Below are positions 43,365 to 50,887 of a stretch of DNA of 64,000 nt, in pieces. Within the stretch, counting starts at the first letter, position 1; the number at the start of each line of letters is the position of its first letter. Origin of the DNA: Streptomyces lanatus. GTDB taxonomy: Bacteria; Actinomycetota; Actinomycetes; Streptomycetales; Streptomycetaceae. The notes beneath the pieces were generated by a model that had not been told where the DNA came from, ran no database searches, and worked only from the letters and a program-made list of their open reading frames with translations. The translations under genes and the position numbers were made by a program. The stretch lies in the NCBI RefSeq assembly GCF_014655715.1, contig NZ_BNBM01000025.1, positions 62,001 through 126,000 on the forward strand. Reading direction: 5' to 3'.

Positions 43365-44014
43365 ACGCACCGGCCCGCATCCTGCTCGCCGACGACCACG
43401 CCCTGGTCCGCCGCGGCGTCCGCCTCATCCTCGACGCCGAACCGGATCTGACGGTGGTGGCCGAGGCGGCCGACGGCGCGGAAGCGCTGGCCCAGGCCCG
43501 CGGCGACGACATCGACCTGGCCATCCTCGACATCGCCATGCCCCGCCTGACCGGTCTGCAGGCGGCCCGCGAACTCGCCCGTGTCCGCCCCGGGCTGCGC
43601 ACGCTGATGCTGACGATGTACGACAACGAGCAGTACTTCTTCGAAGCGCTCAAGGCCGGAGCCTCCGGCTACGTCCCGAAGTCCGTCGCCGACCGCGATC
43701 TCGTCGAGGCCTGCCGTGCCGCCCTGCGCGACGAACCCTTCATCTACCCCGGCGCCGAGTCCACCCTCATCCGCACCTACCTCGACCGCGCCCGCAACGG
43801 CGGCCGGCTGCCGGCCCGTCCCATCACCGAGCGCGAGGAGGAGATCCTCAAGCTCGTCGCCGAGGGCCACTCCTCGAAGGAGATCGCCCAACTCCTCGTC
43901 ATCAGCGTGAAGACGGTGGAACGCCACCGCGCCAACCTGCTCCAGAAACTCGGACTCCGCGACCGTCTGGAACTCACCCGGTACGCCATCCGCGTCGGCC
44001 TGATCGAGCCCTAG
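43361..44014 (+). CDS. NarL/LuxR-type response regulator
   Basis: 217 aa. Receiver domain with acidic pocket Asp11/Asp12, phosphorylation site Asp57 (AILDIAMP) and conserved Lys in GYVPKSV; C-terminal LuxR helix-turn-helix (ITEREEEILKLVAEGHSSKEIAQLLVISVKTVERHRANLLQKL). Partner of the kinase whose stop it overlaps (ATGA). Likely controls genes of this ion-stress island; no specific target site could be identified. Confidence 0.93.
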   Translation: MNAPARILLADDHALVRRGVRLILDAEPDLTVVAEAADGAEALAQARGDDIDLAILDIAMPRLTGLQAARELARVRPGLRTLMLTMYDNEQYFFEALKAGASGYVPKSVADRDLVEACRAALRDEPFIYPGAESTLIRTYLDRARNGGRLPARPITEREEEILKLVAEGHSSKEIAQLLVISVKTVERHRANLLQKLGLRDRLELTRYAIRVGLIEP

Positions 44015-44106
44015 GCACCGGCTCGGCGGAACGCGCATGGGCGACCCGGCCGGCTGGGACAATCGACCTCCAGGGCCAGTTCGCCGGACCGGAAGGAAGC
44101 GCCAGC

Positions 44107-44553
44107 ATGATCGAGTGGAGGACACTCAGCACCGGTGCCCGTCCTGTCCCCCGTCCGTTCGCCACACCGCTGGTGTGGTTCGCGGCGTTCGGCGGGGCCC
44201 TGGTCGTCGTGGCGCTCCTCAACACCGTCGTCGGGACCGACCGCCCCGAACCCGCCGTGGCCGCGGTGTCCTTGCTGGCGGCCCTGCTGAGTTTCGGAGC
44301 ACGCTTCACCGCGGTCCCCGGTACGACCGTGCTGTGCTGGCTGATCCTCAACGGCTTCGCCATACCGCCCGCGGGAGTCCTCACCTGGACCGGTCAGCGC
44401 GACATACTGTGGCTCGCGTGCCTGGGCACTGCGGCCGCCGCCGGCACCGTGACCGCCCGGCTCATCCATGCCCGGGTCGCCTACCGTCGCGTCGGCACCG
44501 GAGTCGACGCCGAGCCGGCACCGCGGCCCGACGAGGATCTCCGTACCGGCTGA
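44107..44553 (+). CDS. Small membrane protein, DUF4118-like
   Basis: 148 aa with three or four hydrophobic helices (LVWFAAFGGALVVVALLN, AVAAVSLLAALLSFGARF, TTVLCWLILNGFAIPPAG) and a hydrophilic tail. The pattern resembles the DUF4118 membrane region of KdpD, without kinase parts. It lies 92 bp downstream of the response regulator on the same strand and may be part of that unit. GGAAGG precedes ATG 44107. Function unknown. Confidence 0.7.
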   Translation: MIEWRTLSTGARPVPRPFATPLVWFAAFGGALVVVALLNTVVGTDRPEPAVAAVSLLAALLSFGARFTAVPGTTVLCWLILNGFAIPPAGVLTWTGQRDILWLACLGTAAAAGTVTARLIHARVAYRRVGTGVDAEPAPRPDEDLRTG

Positions 44554-44586
44554 CCTGGCGTCAGAGTCCGCTGACCCCACCGCGGA

Positions 44587-44926
44587 TCACAGGGGCCGGG
44601 CCGGCCAGTCCAGCAACCGGGCCCCGATGACCGCGATCTGCAGCGTGTTCCGGACAAGGTCCATCAACGCCTACCGGTCCCGGGCGAGTACGGGGAAGAC
44701 CAGCAGGTCGGCGGCGCGCAGCAGAGGGTCGTCGAAGCCCATGCGCTGTGCCACGTCCAGGGCGTTGAGTGCTTCCTCGTAGCTGTCGGCCGTCCTTGGT
44801 GGTGATCAGGATGCGGCGGTCCTCGAAGCGGCCGAACACGGCGTCCGCCACCTGACGGGGAACGGGGTCGGTCTCGTCGTAATCGGTGGGGCTCCAGTGG
44901 GCCAGGTGGCACGGCTGGCAACGCAT
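44587..44926 (-). pseudogene. Frameshifted gene downstream of crcB
   Basis: Starts at ATG 44926, overlapping the crcB stop (TAATG). The first frame reads CQPCHLAHWSPTDYDETD and QVADAVFGRFEDRRILIT with normal composition until about 44790. There the frame loses sense, and a neighbouring frame takes over with SYEEALNALDVAQRMGFDDP and LLRAADLLVFPVLARDR up to a stop at 44671. That frame stays protein-like after the stop (MDLVRNTLQIAVIGARLL) to 44587. I infer one frameshift and one nonsense change in a once intact gene of about 110 codons. The CxxC pair suggests metal binding; family unknown. Confidence 0.55.
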
Positions 44927-45294
44927 TAGCGCATGCTCACCACCACACCGACCACGGCCGCGCCCGTTCCGACGAGCCATCCCGTGAACGCCCGCAACCC
45001 GGCAAGGCCGTACAGCCGGCTCTGTGTCAATTCTACGAGCTGGAGGCTGAAAATGCTGAATGCGGTGATGACCCCGCCGAGGAGCACGTAGTAGGTGGCC
45101 GGCAGGTCATGGCGGATGAGTTTTCCCAGCAGGACGCCGAGCGCGAAGCACCCGGCGAAGTTGACGGCGAATTGGGCCCGAGGGAACGCCCGGGGCAGGG
45201 AACTTGCAGGCGACATTCTGAGAACGCCCTTCTCCATGGAGAAGCGAAGCACCGTTCCGGCCACTCCACCGACCATCAGCAGCATCAACTCCAC
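44926..45294 (-). CDS. crcB: Fluoride channel CrcB/Fluc
   Basis: 122 aa with four helices. The channel exports fluoride as a dual-topology dimer. Seen: GGVAGTVLRFSMEK (conserved Gly/Arg start), FAVNFAGCFALGVLLG (pore Asn) and GGVITAFSIFSLQLVEL (Phe-box region; the usual TTFSTF reads TAFSIF). Streptomyces often have two crcB genes side by side; here there is one, followed by a broken gene. GTG 45294 has GGAGG 7 nt upstream. No fluoride riboswitch was recognisable upstream. Confidence 0.85.
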   Translation of the reverse strand: MELMLLMVGGVAGTVLRFSMEKGVLRMSPASSLPRAFPRAQFAVNFAGCFALGVLLGKLIRHDLPATYYVLLGGVITAFSIFSLQLVELTQSRLYGLAGLRAFTGWLVGTGAAVVGVVVSMR

Positions 45295-45381
45295 GACACG
45301 TCCTCCCTCATCAGGACCCATTGTTATCCGAATGGACGCGCTCGGCTCGCCGCGCCCGGGCCGACGCGATACGCATAGGAA

Positions 45382-45410
45382 GAATGACCGGACGAATGAC
45401 CGGACGAATG
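45382..45410 (+). repeat. 12-bp tandem repeat ahead of the aquaporin gene
   Basis: GAATGACCGGAC occurs twice followed by a partial GAATG, ending just before the ribosome site of the aquaporin. Could affect the leader or be a slippage product. Confidence 0.7.
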
Positions 45411-45424
45411 CGTGGGAGGATCAC

Positions 45425-46369
45425 ATGGCCGTGGAGATCCCGCCTTTGGTGAAACCCTCTAGGCTCAGGCGTCGAGCGGGCCTGGGGGGCGAATGCCTGG
45501 CTGAATTCCTGGGGACTTTCGTCCTTATCTCCTTCGGTTGCGGTGTGGTGGCGATGGCGGTCGCGGCATTGCCCGGCTCCGGTCGCACCGCGGGCCCCAC
45601 CACGTTCTTCCTCGGTACCGGCGACTGGCTGCTGATCACCTGGGGCTGGGCCATGGCCGTGGTCTTCGGCATCTACGTGGCCGGCGGGGTCAGCGGCGCT
45701 CACCTCAACCCGGCCGTGACCCTCGCGTTCGCGGTGCGCCGCAAGTTCCCCTGGGTCAAGGTCCTTCCGTACTGGGCGTCACAGGTGGCCGGTGCCCTCG
45801 CCGGGGCGGCGCTCGTCTTCGCGGTGTATCACGACGCGATCGACGCGTTCGACGCCGCCATGAAGGGGCCCAAGACGGGCGGTCACACCCTCGCCTCGTT
45901 CTCGATCTTCGCCACCTTCCCGGCCCCGTACTTCAACGGTGGCATCTGGGGTCCGCTGATCGACCAGATCGTGGGCACCGCCTTTCTGGTCATGCTGGTC
46001 GTGGCCGTCATCGACCTGCGCAACACCGCCGTGAAGGCGAACCTCGGCCCCCTGGTGATCGGTTTCGTCGTGGCGGCCATCGGCATGTCGTACGGGGCGA
46101 ACGCCGGGTACGCCATCAACCCGGCCCGCGACTTCGGACCCCGCCTGCTCACCTGGCTGGCCGGCTGGAAGGATCTGGCGTTCCCCGGCAGTCTGTCCGG
46201 GGCCTTCAGCGCCTACTGGTGGATTCCCATCGTGGGCCCGCTCGTCGGTGGCGTGATCGGCGTGCTGGTGTACGACCTGTTCATCGGGGACGTCCTGCAC
46301 GTCCGCGCCCAGAAGGGCCTCCCGCCGGAGCCGGGCCGCACCCGCCCCACGACCTCCGACGACGAGTAA
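45425..46369 (+). CDS. MIP-family channel (aquaglyceroporin type)
   Basis: 314 aa, six helices and two half-helices. The pore motifs are HLNPAV (first NPA, with GAHLNPAVTLAF) and INPARDFGPR (second NPA; the Asp after NPAR marks glycerol-type channels). It conducts glycerol or other small neutral solutes, possibly arsenite. It stands alone without glpK or glpD; the next genes are ArsR regulators, which hints at metalloid handling but is not proof. GGAGG lies 7 nt before ATG 45425. After the stop, ACGAGTAA is repeated three times (46365-46390). Confidence 0.92.
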   Translation: MAVEIPPLVKPSRLRRRAGLGGECLAEFLGTFVLISFGCGVVAMAVAALPGSGRTAGPTTFFLGTGDWLLITWGWAMAVVFGIYVAGGVSGAHLNPAVTLAFAVRRKFPWVKVLPYWASQVAGALAGAALVFAVYHDAIDAFDAAMKGPKTGGHTLASFSIFATFPAPYFNGGIWGPLIDQIVGTAFLVMLVVAVIDLRNTAVKANLGPLVIGFVVAAIGMSYGANAGYAINPARDFGPRLLTWLAGWKDLAFPGSLSGAFSAYWWIPIVGPLVGGVIGVLVYDLFIGDVLHVRAQKGLPPEPGRTRPTTSDDE

Positions 46370-46402
46370 AGACGAGTAAGGACGAGTAAAGCGGAGTAGA
46401 CA

Positions 46403-46456
46403 GGCCCCGGAATCCATGGGGGGACGCCGAGCGCGTCCCCCCCATGGATTCCGGGG
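46403..46456. terminator. Very long hairpin terminator
   Basis: GGCCCCGGAATCCATGGGGG and following bases pair with 46433-46456, a stem of about 24 bp with one bulge and a very short loop region (CGAGC). It separates the aquaporin from the ArsR unit and overlaps nothing coding. Confidence 0.85.
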
Positions 46457-46473
46457 CCGCTCCATCCCCTACG

Positions 46474-46491
46474 ATTGAAGAGTTCTTCAAT
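46474..46491. promoter_or_regulatory. ArsR operator candidate ATTGAAGAGTTCTTCAAT
   Basis: Perfect 8-bp arms (ATTGAAGA / TCTTCAAT) around GT, 44 bp upstream of the small ORF that opens the first ArsR unit. AT-rich against the background and of the length used by ArsR/SmtB repressors, so autoregulation is likely. Confidence 0.65.
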
Positions 46492-46534
46492 TCATCAGTT
46501 GCCGTGAGGTGCGGCCGTCGGGGAGGAGGCCCGG

Positions 46535-46729
46535 ATGAGCGGGTCCGTGTTCGCCGAGGCATTGCTGGAGCGGGTACGTCAGGCACGGGCATCGCTCGAT
46601 GCGGCGCTGGCGGCCGGGGACGCCTATGCGATCGCGGTGGCCGAGGACGAGCTGGACGACGCCGTGCGGGTCGCACACCGGCACGGGGTCGCCGTCGATG
46701 CCGTCGAGGCGCGGACGGAAGGGGAGTGA
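46535..46729 (+). CDS. Small helical protein ahead of ArsR gene
   Basis: 64 aa. Entirely helical and charged (AEALLERVRQARASLDAALAAGDAYAIAVAEDELDDAVRVAHRHG), coiled-coil-like, with no Cys. The stop (46727-46729) is 5 bp before the ArsR start, and GGGGAGTGA serves as the ArsR ribosome site, so the two are cotranscribed. The product may modulate the repressor or be unrelated; no family name known to me. Confidence 0.7.
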   Translation: MSGSVFAEALLERVRQARASLDAALAAGDAYAIAVAEDELDDAVRVAHRHGVAVDAVEARTEGE

Positions 46730-46734
46730 TCCGG

Positions 46735-47073
46735 ATGCCGGTTCCCCTCTACGAGGCGAAGGCCGAGTTCTTCCGCATGCTGGGGCACCCGGTGCGCATA
46801 CGGGTGCTGGAGCTGCTGCAGGACGGGCCGAAGCCGGTGCGCGATCTGCTCGCGGAGATCGAGGTCGAACCGTCGAACCTCTCGCAGCAGCTGGCGGTGC
46901 TGCGCCGCTCCGGGATCGTGACGGCGACGCGCACCGGGTCGACGGTCGTGTACAAGCTGGCCGGCGGGGATGTCGCGGAACTCCTGGCCGCGGCCCGGCG
47001 GATCCTGTCCGAACTGTTGGCGGGGCGCCAGGACCTGCTCCACGAACTGCGCCGTACCGACGTACCGCGGTGA
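46735..47073 (+). CDS. ArsR/SmtB-family regulator
   Basis: 112 aa. Winged helix with EFFRMLGHPVRIRVLELLQDGPKPVRDLLAEIEVEPSNLSQQLAVLRRSGIV (about 11-63). The alpha-3 metal motif ELCVCD of ArsR is absent, and there is no Cys at all, so it probably senses something other than thiophilic metal, or works by another site. GGGGAG lies 9 nt before ATG 46735. Its stop overlaps the start of the GNAT gene (GTGA). A second ArsR at 47765 shares the same architecture (LYxxKAEFFxxLGHPxRIRVLELL), so they are paralogues. Confidence 0.9.
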   Translation: MPVPLYEAKAEFFRMLGHPVRIRVLELLQDGPKPVRDLLAEIEVEPSNLSQQLAVLRRSGIVTATRTGSTVVYKLAGGDVAELLAAARRILSELLAGRQDLLHELRRTDVPR

Positions 47074-47678
47074 CCGAGGATGCTGTGACAATCTCCTACT
47101 CCCCCGTACCTCCCGTCGTACCCGCCGGCCGGATGGCCCGGAACCCGCAGCCGGTACTCGGCCTCGACGGTGGGCTGGAGCTCCGTCCCTGGGAACCGCG
47201 TGACGCCGACGCCCTGGTGACAGCGGGTCAGGACCCCGCCATCCGGCTGTGGAACCGTCTGGCCGTGGAGTCACCGGAGCACGCGCGGCAGAGGATCGAG
47301 CGCATGCACCGGCGCTGGCAGGCCGAGCAGGCCGCGATCTGGGCCATCGCGCGGACGGGCGGCGGGGAGGCTCTGGGGCTGATCGGCTGGGGGGACATCG
47401 ACCTGGCGGACGGGAACGCCGAGATCGTCTACTGGCTTCTGCCCGCCGCACGAGGCGGCGGAGTCGCCGTCGAGGCGACCAGGCGGGTCAGCCGGTGGGC
47501 CCTGGAGGAACTGGGGCTGCATCGCCTGCGGCTGTGCCACTCGACAGCGAACCCGGCGTCCTGCCGGGTGGCGGAGAAGGCCGGCTACTCCTTCGAGGGC
47601 ACCATGCGCGGAGCACTGCTGCACGAGGACGGGTGGCACGACGAGCACCTGCACTCCCTCGTCGCGGGTGACCTGTAG
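47070..47678 (+). CDS. GNAT N-acetyltransferase (RimJ/RimL type)
   Basis: 202 aa. Residues about 33-200 are a GNAT fold: GLELRPWEPRDADALVTAG, EIVYWLLPAARGGGVAVEATRRVSRWALEELGLHRLRLCHSTANPASCRVAEKAGYSFEGTMRGA, with the acetyl-CoA loop AARGGGVA. Acetylates a protein N-terminus or small molecule; target unknown. GTG 47070 overlaps the ArsR stop by 4 bp; GTG 47085, closer to a GAGGA box, is an alternative. Third gene of the unit led by the 64-residue protein. Confidence 0.85.
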   Translation: MTEDAVTISYSPVPPVVPAGRMARNPQPVLGLDGGLELRPWEPRDADALVTAGQDPAIRLWNRLAVESPEHARQRIERMHRRWQAEQAAIWAIARTGGGEALGLIGWGDIDLADGNAEIVYWLLPAARGGGVAVEATRRVSRWALEELGLHRLRLCHSTANPASCRVAEKAGYSFEGTMRGALLHEDGWHDEHLHSLVAGDL

Positions 47679-47764
47679 GCGACGTGCGGCGGCAGTCGAA
47701 GCGACCCGGGCGACGGAGGACCGCGTTGTCGGACTCCCCGGGAGACGGCCTCCGATCGGAGGCG

Positions 47765-48118
47765 TCACCGGGACGGCGGCTCGGCCTCCCCCTGCGCGCT
47801 CCTGAGGTCGGCGAGGAGTTCGGCCTGTCCGGCCAGCACCCCCGACAGGATCGTGCGCGCGACCTGGAGGAGCTCGGCCACCTGCGGGCTGGTCAGCGAG
47901 TAGTACACGGTCGAGCCCTCCTTGCGGGTCACGACCAGATTCGCCCGGCGCAACACCGCGAGTTGCTGGGAGAGATGGGCGGGCTCGATGCCGACCTCGG
48001 GCAGCATCTCGGCGACCGCGTGCTCGCGTTCGCTCAGCAGCTCCAGGACGCGGATGCGGGCCGGGTGGCCGAGCGTCTTGAAGAACTCGGCCTTGAGTTG
48101 GTACAGCGGCGTACTCAC
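47765..48118 (-). CDS. ArsR/SmtB-family regulator
   Basis: 117 aa from GTG 48118, with GGGGAGG 11 nt upstream. Helix-turn-helix: FFKTLGHPARIRVLELLSEREHAVAEMLPEVGIEPAHLSQQLAVLRRANLVVTRKEGSTVYYSL. No cysteines, so a thiol-metal sensor is unlikely. It is divergent from the malic-enzyme-like gene; a 10-bp-arm palindrome (48259-48286) lies between, and the same half-sites recur before the SulP operon at 52708. I infer that this protein represses both. Confidence 0.9.
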   Translation of the reverse strand: MSTPLYQLKAEFFKTLGHPARIRVLELLSEREHAVAEMLPEVGIEPAHLSQQLAVLRRANLVVTRKEGSTVYYSLTSPQVAELLQVARTILSGVLAGQAELLADLRSAQGEAEPPSR

Positions 48119-48258
48119 CGTGCCGTCGCCTCCCCCACCCCGCGACACGGCCCCACCGGCCGGGCCTCGGCGCATCGCATCCACCTACTTGTCACAGACA
48201 TGCGGCCCATCCTCGCCTGCCGCACCGGCGACACCGAATCCACCAGGGACGTCCCCAT

Positions 48259-48286
48259 GGCCAATTGCCGACTTTAGCAATTGGCC
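48259..48286. promoter_or_regulatory. ArsR operator, copy A
   Basis: GGCCAATTGC, 8-bp spacer, GCAATTGGCC: perfect 10-bp arms. It lies in the divergent ArsR/malic-like promoter, 19 bp before the plus-strand start. The core CCAATTGC-N8-GCAATT is repeated at 52706-52727. Confidence 0.75.
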
Positions 48287-48304
48287 AGGTCACCCGAGTC
48301 GCCC

Positions 48305-49582
48305 ATGGGACGCTGTCGCCGTAGCCGCCTCACGCACAGAAAGCCGACCCCCTTGCCCGCCACACACCCCGCCGGCGCGAACCCGGCGTTCAGCATCCGC
48401 GTCCATGTCCCCGCGCAGGCCCGTGCCGCCGTGGAGACGATCGCCGCGGACGCGCCAGGCTCCGTCAGCACCCAGAGCTGCCCGCCGGATGCCACCGGGG
48501 CGCACCAGGTGCTGCTGGACGCCGACAGCGGCTCGACGCTGACGTGGCTCACCGCCGCCCTGCGGGACCGGCTGGGCCCGGACCTCCTGCTGTGCGAGGA
48601 CCTCGTCTTCTCCGCCGCCTCCACCGGCAAGCTCAGCCAGAGCATCCGCGCCGCGACGGCCACCGAGCACGATGTCGCCCTGCTGGACGCCGACGCCGAC
48701 CGGCGGGTCATCAAGCACCTTGTCCGGCACCCCGAACATATCGACCGCTACACCGGCCGGCACCACCGCGTCGCGCTGATGTCGGACGCGAGCGCGGTCC
48801 TGGACTTCGACCAGTTGCCCGCGTCCGCCGCCCTGCCCGCGGTGGAATCCCAGGCGGTCCATCTGCGCCGCACCACAGGCCTGGACATCCTGCCCCTGCC
48901 CGTCGCCGCCGGGACCGCCGCGGACCTGGCCACCGCTGTGCGCCTGCTCGCGCCGGGCGTCGTGGCGGCCGTCCTGATCCACACCCGCCTCGATCACGTC
49001 CGTACCGCGCAGGCCGCCCTCGCCGACTGCCCCGTCCTGCTGCTGGACTCCATCAACGACGGTCTGGCCATCGCCGCGGCCGCCGCGGCGTACAGCACAC
49101 TGCGCCGGCACGACATCGATGTGCGCCGTGCCCGGGTGGTGTGCGTCTCCCCCGACCGCGGCGGCGACCTGAGCGGCCTCCTACTGGCCAGCGGCATCAC
49201 CGACCTCACGCTCTACGATCCGGTCGCCCAGGGGATCCAGCCCCTTCACCGACTGGCCGACCGCACGGACCTGATCGTCGATCTGTTCGGCCTGATCGCC
49301 CCTCCGCCCGGTATCCCCGTGCTGCACGCGCGCCCGGAGACACCCCCGCCGTTCGCCGCGGCCACCACCGGCCCCCGGCCGCTGCACGCCCTGCCCGGTC
49401 TGCTGGCCGCCGCGGTCGCCACCGGAAAACCCGTCACCGCCCACGCCCGCATCGCGGCCGTCCGCGCCCTCATCGAGCAGACCCGGCCGGGCCATTCCCT
49501 GCCCCCGCTCGATCACCCCGGGCTGACTCCGGCCGTCACCGCGGCCGCGGTCGCGGCCCTCACGGGCGACGCGGCCCGGTGA
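48305..49582 (+). CDS. Malic-enzyme-like Rossmann protein, unassigned
   Basis: 425 aa from ATG 48305; no clear ribosome site, and TTG 48353 is an alternative. The early part is a small alpha/beta domain (AFSIRVHVPAQARAAVETIA). The middle (PVLLLDSINDGLAIAAAAAAYSTLRRHDIDVRRARVVCVSP, then LLLASGITDLTLYDP) has the order of parts of a malic-enzyme NAD domain, but the GxGxxG glycine loop reads SPDRGGDLSG. I cannot name the family with certainty. Probably NAD(P)-binding, substrate unknown. Convergent with the STAS gene and sharing the ArsR operator with the SulP operon. Confidence 0.6.
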   Translation: MGRCRRSRLTHRKPTPLPATHPAGANPAFSIRVHVPAQARAAVETIAADAPGSVSTQSCPPDATGAHQVLLDADSGSTLTWLTAALRDRLGPDLLLCEDLVFSAASTGKLSQSIRAATATEHDVALLDADADRRVIKHLVRHPEHIDRYTGRHHRVALMSDASAVLDFDQLPASAALPAVESQAVHLRRTTGLDILPLPVAAGTAADLATAVRLLAPGVVAAVLIHTRLDHVRTAQAALADCPVLLLDSINDGLAIAAAAAAYSTLRRHDIDVRRARVVCVSPDRGGDLSGLLLASGITDLTLYDPVAQGIQPLHRLADRTDLIVDLFGLIAPPPGIPVLHARPETPPPFAAATTGPRPLHALPGLLAAAVATGKPVTAHARIAAVRALIEQTRPGHSLPPLDHPGLTPAVTAAAVAALTGDAAR

Positions 49583-49583
49583 C

Positions 49584-49603
49584 GAGGCCCCGGCCGGGGG
49601 CTC
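49584..49603. terminator. Dyad between the convergent malic-like and STAS genes
   Basis: GAGGCCCCGG followed by CCGGGGGCTC, 10-bp arms with one mismatch and no spacer, filling the 21-bp gap between the two stop codons. Confidence 0.5.
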
Positions 49604-50005
49604 TCACTCGCCGGCCGGCCATCCCGTGGTACGCCATTCCTGGCGCCGCTCCGGCTGCTCCTCCCGCCCGGCGCCGTGCGCGGCGAGAGCGGCGGCGAGG
49701 TCGGCGTGGACCGGGACGGGCGGGCAGTCACCGGCGGGGACGAGGGATCCGTCGGCGGGAATGGCCGACAGCTCCAGGCCGCGCCCGGCCGCGGTGAGAC
49801 GGCGTGCGGCCTCGATGATGGCGAGCTGTCCCTCGGCCGACCAGCTGCGCAGTTCGGTCAGGTCGACGATGACCGGTCCGGTGCCGCGGGCCAAGGCCCA
49901 GCCGACCGCGCCCGCGAATCGGTGGACGGCGTCCGGGCCGAGATAGCCGGCGACGGAGAGGATGCCGAGGCCGTCCTCGGCGGTGTAGCGCCAGTCGATG
50001 GTCAT
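49604..50005 (-). CDS. STAS-domain anti-sigma factor antagonist-like protein
   Basis: 133 aa. STAS fold: GILSVAGYLGPDAVHRFAGAVGWALARGTGPVIVDLTELRSWSAEGQLAIIEAARRL; the phospho-serine position of SpoIIAA-like proteins (usually DSSG) reads WSAEG, with Ser at the start of the helix. Last gene of the SulP operon, 49 bp after the anti-sigma ATPase, which is its expected partner: STAS proteins bind such kinases and release a sigma factor. The C-terminal 30 residues are polar and disordered-looking. Confidence 0.82.
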   Translation of the reverse strand: MTIDWRYTAEDGLGILSVAGYLGPDAVHRFAGAVGWALARGTGPVIVDLTELRSWSAEGQLAIIEAARRLTAAGRGLELSAIPADGSLVPAGDCPPVPVHADLAAALAAHGAGREEQPERRQEWRTTGWPAGE

Positions 50006-50054
50006 GAGGCTGAACTTCCTTGTGCGGGTGGCCGGTCCATGTGCTGCCGACCGG

Positions 50055-50480
50055 TCAGAGAGGGAGGGTGATCCAGATGCCCTTGCCCCCGCCGTCGGCG
50101 TCCGCGCGGATGACCGCGGTGCCGCCGAGGCCGAGGACGAGCTCCATGACGGTGCCTAACCCGCCCTCCGCGGTCCCGGTGACCGATGCGTACAGCGGGG
50201 GCCGGTAGGGGTGACGGTCGTGCACGGCGAAGGCGAGGCAGTCCCTTCCCGCCGCGTAGATCACGGTGATCTGCGGGGAGAGGGCGGCGGCGTGCCGGAC
50301 GCTGTTGGTGACCAGCTCGCTCAGGATCAGCAGGGCGGGGCCGACGGTGGGGTGCCGCAGGCCGATTCCCCATTCCGTCAGCGCCTGTTCGGCGGTCTCA
50401 CGGGCGAGGCGGACGGCCGACGTCTCGGTGGGCAGGGTGAGCACATGCCGGTGGGGCAGGGCCGCGAGCCGCGTCGGCAT
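50055..50480 (-). CDS. Anti-sigma-like ATPase/serine kinase (RsbW-type HATPase)
   Basis: 141 aa GHKL ATPase domain only: N-box LILSELVTNSVRHA, G1-like AVHDRHPYRPPLY and GGLGTVMELVLGLGG with the terminal GGGKGIWITLPL. Streptomyces have dozens of these, which regulate sigma factors or serve as partners of STAS proteins. ATG 50480 overlaps the upstream gene's stop by 1 bp (TGATG). Downstream by 49 bp is the STAS gene. The operon therefore encodes a potential partner-switch module beside an anion transporter. Confidence 0.87.
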   Translation of the reverse strand: MPTRLAALPHRHVLTLPTETSAVRLARETAEQALTEWGIGLRHPTVGPALLILSELVTNSVRHAAALSPQITVIYAAGRDCLAFAVHDRHPYRPPLYASVTGTAEGGLGTVMELVLGLGGTAVIRADADGGGKGIWITLPL

Positions 50481-50887
50481 CAGCCCTCCGCGCGGGCGAG
50501 GCGGAAGCCGGTGACCGTCCTGGGGCGCAGCCGCAGCAGGGTGTCGTGCGGCCCATGGCTCCAGCCGGGCAGGGTGCGCAGGTGGTGAGCCCTCTCGTCC
50601 GGGTCGTCGATCACCTCGGCGGGCCCGCGGACGGTGACCGTCCAGCCGGTGCCGTCCACGGCGCGGATCTCGTCGGCGTGGTAGGTGGCCGTCGCGGGTA
50701 CCGCCGTGGCCGGGGTCGGGGTGCGGACGGTCAGACGGCCGTACTCCCACACATGGCGGGCCGGCCGCACCACGGTCACCTCTCGCTGCTGGTACACGAG
50801 CCGCCCCAGGCTGCTGCCCTCCAGCAGCCACAGCGCCTCGGCTCCGGAGACCTCCACCATGCGCTGAGCGGCGGGCGGAACACTCAT
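50480..50887 (-). CDS. Pyridoxamine 5'-phosphate oxidase-like protein
   Basis: 135 aa split-barrel flavin-binding fold: EALWLLEGSSLGRLVYQQREVTVVRPARHVWEYGRLTVRT then ADEIRAVDGTGWTVTVRGPAEVIDD. The pattern LL-x-GR-xxRL-V fits the group often linked to DosR-type dormancy regulons in mycobacteria. Couples both ways: start overlaps the SulP stop by 4 bp and stop overlaps the ATPase start by 1 bp. Function unknown, probably redox-related. Confidence 0.82.
   Translation of the reverse strand: MSVPPAAQRMVEVSGAEALWLLEGSSLGRLVYQQREVTVVRPARHVWEYGRLTVRTPTPATAVPATATYHADEIRAVDGTGWTVTVRGPAEVIDDPDERAHHLRTLPGWSHGPHDTLLRLRPRTVTGFRLARAEG

Noticed and set aside
45295..45424. Fluoride riboswitch near crcB
   Set aside because: I looked for the conserved GG-ATG and pseudoknot pattern on both strands upstream of crcB and did not see it.
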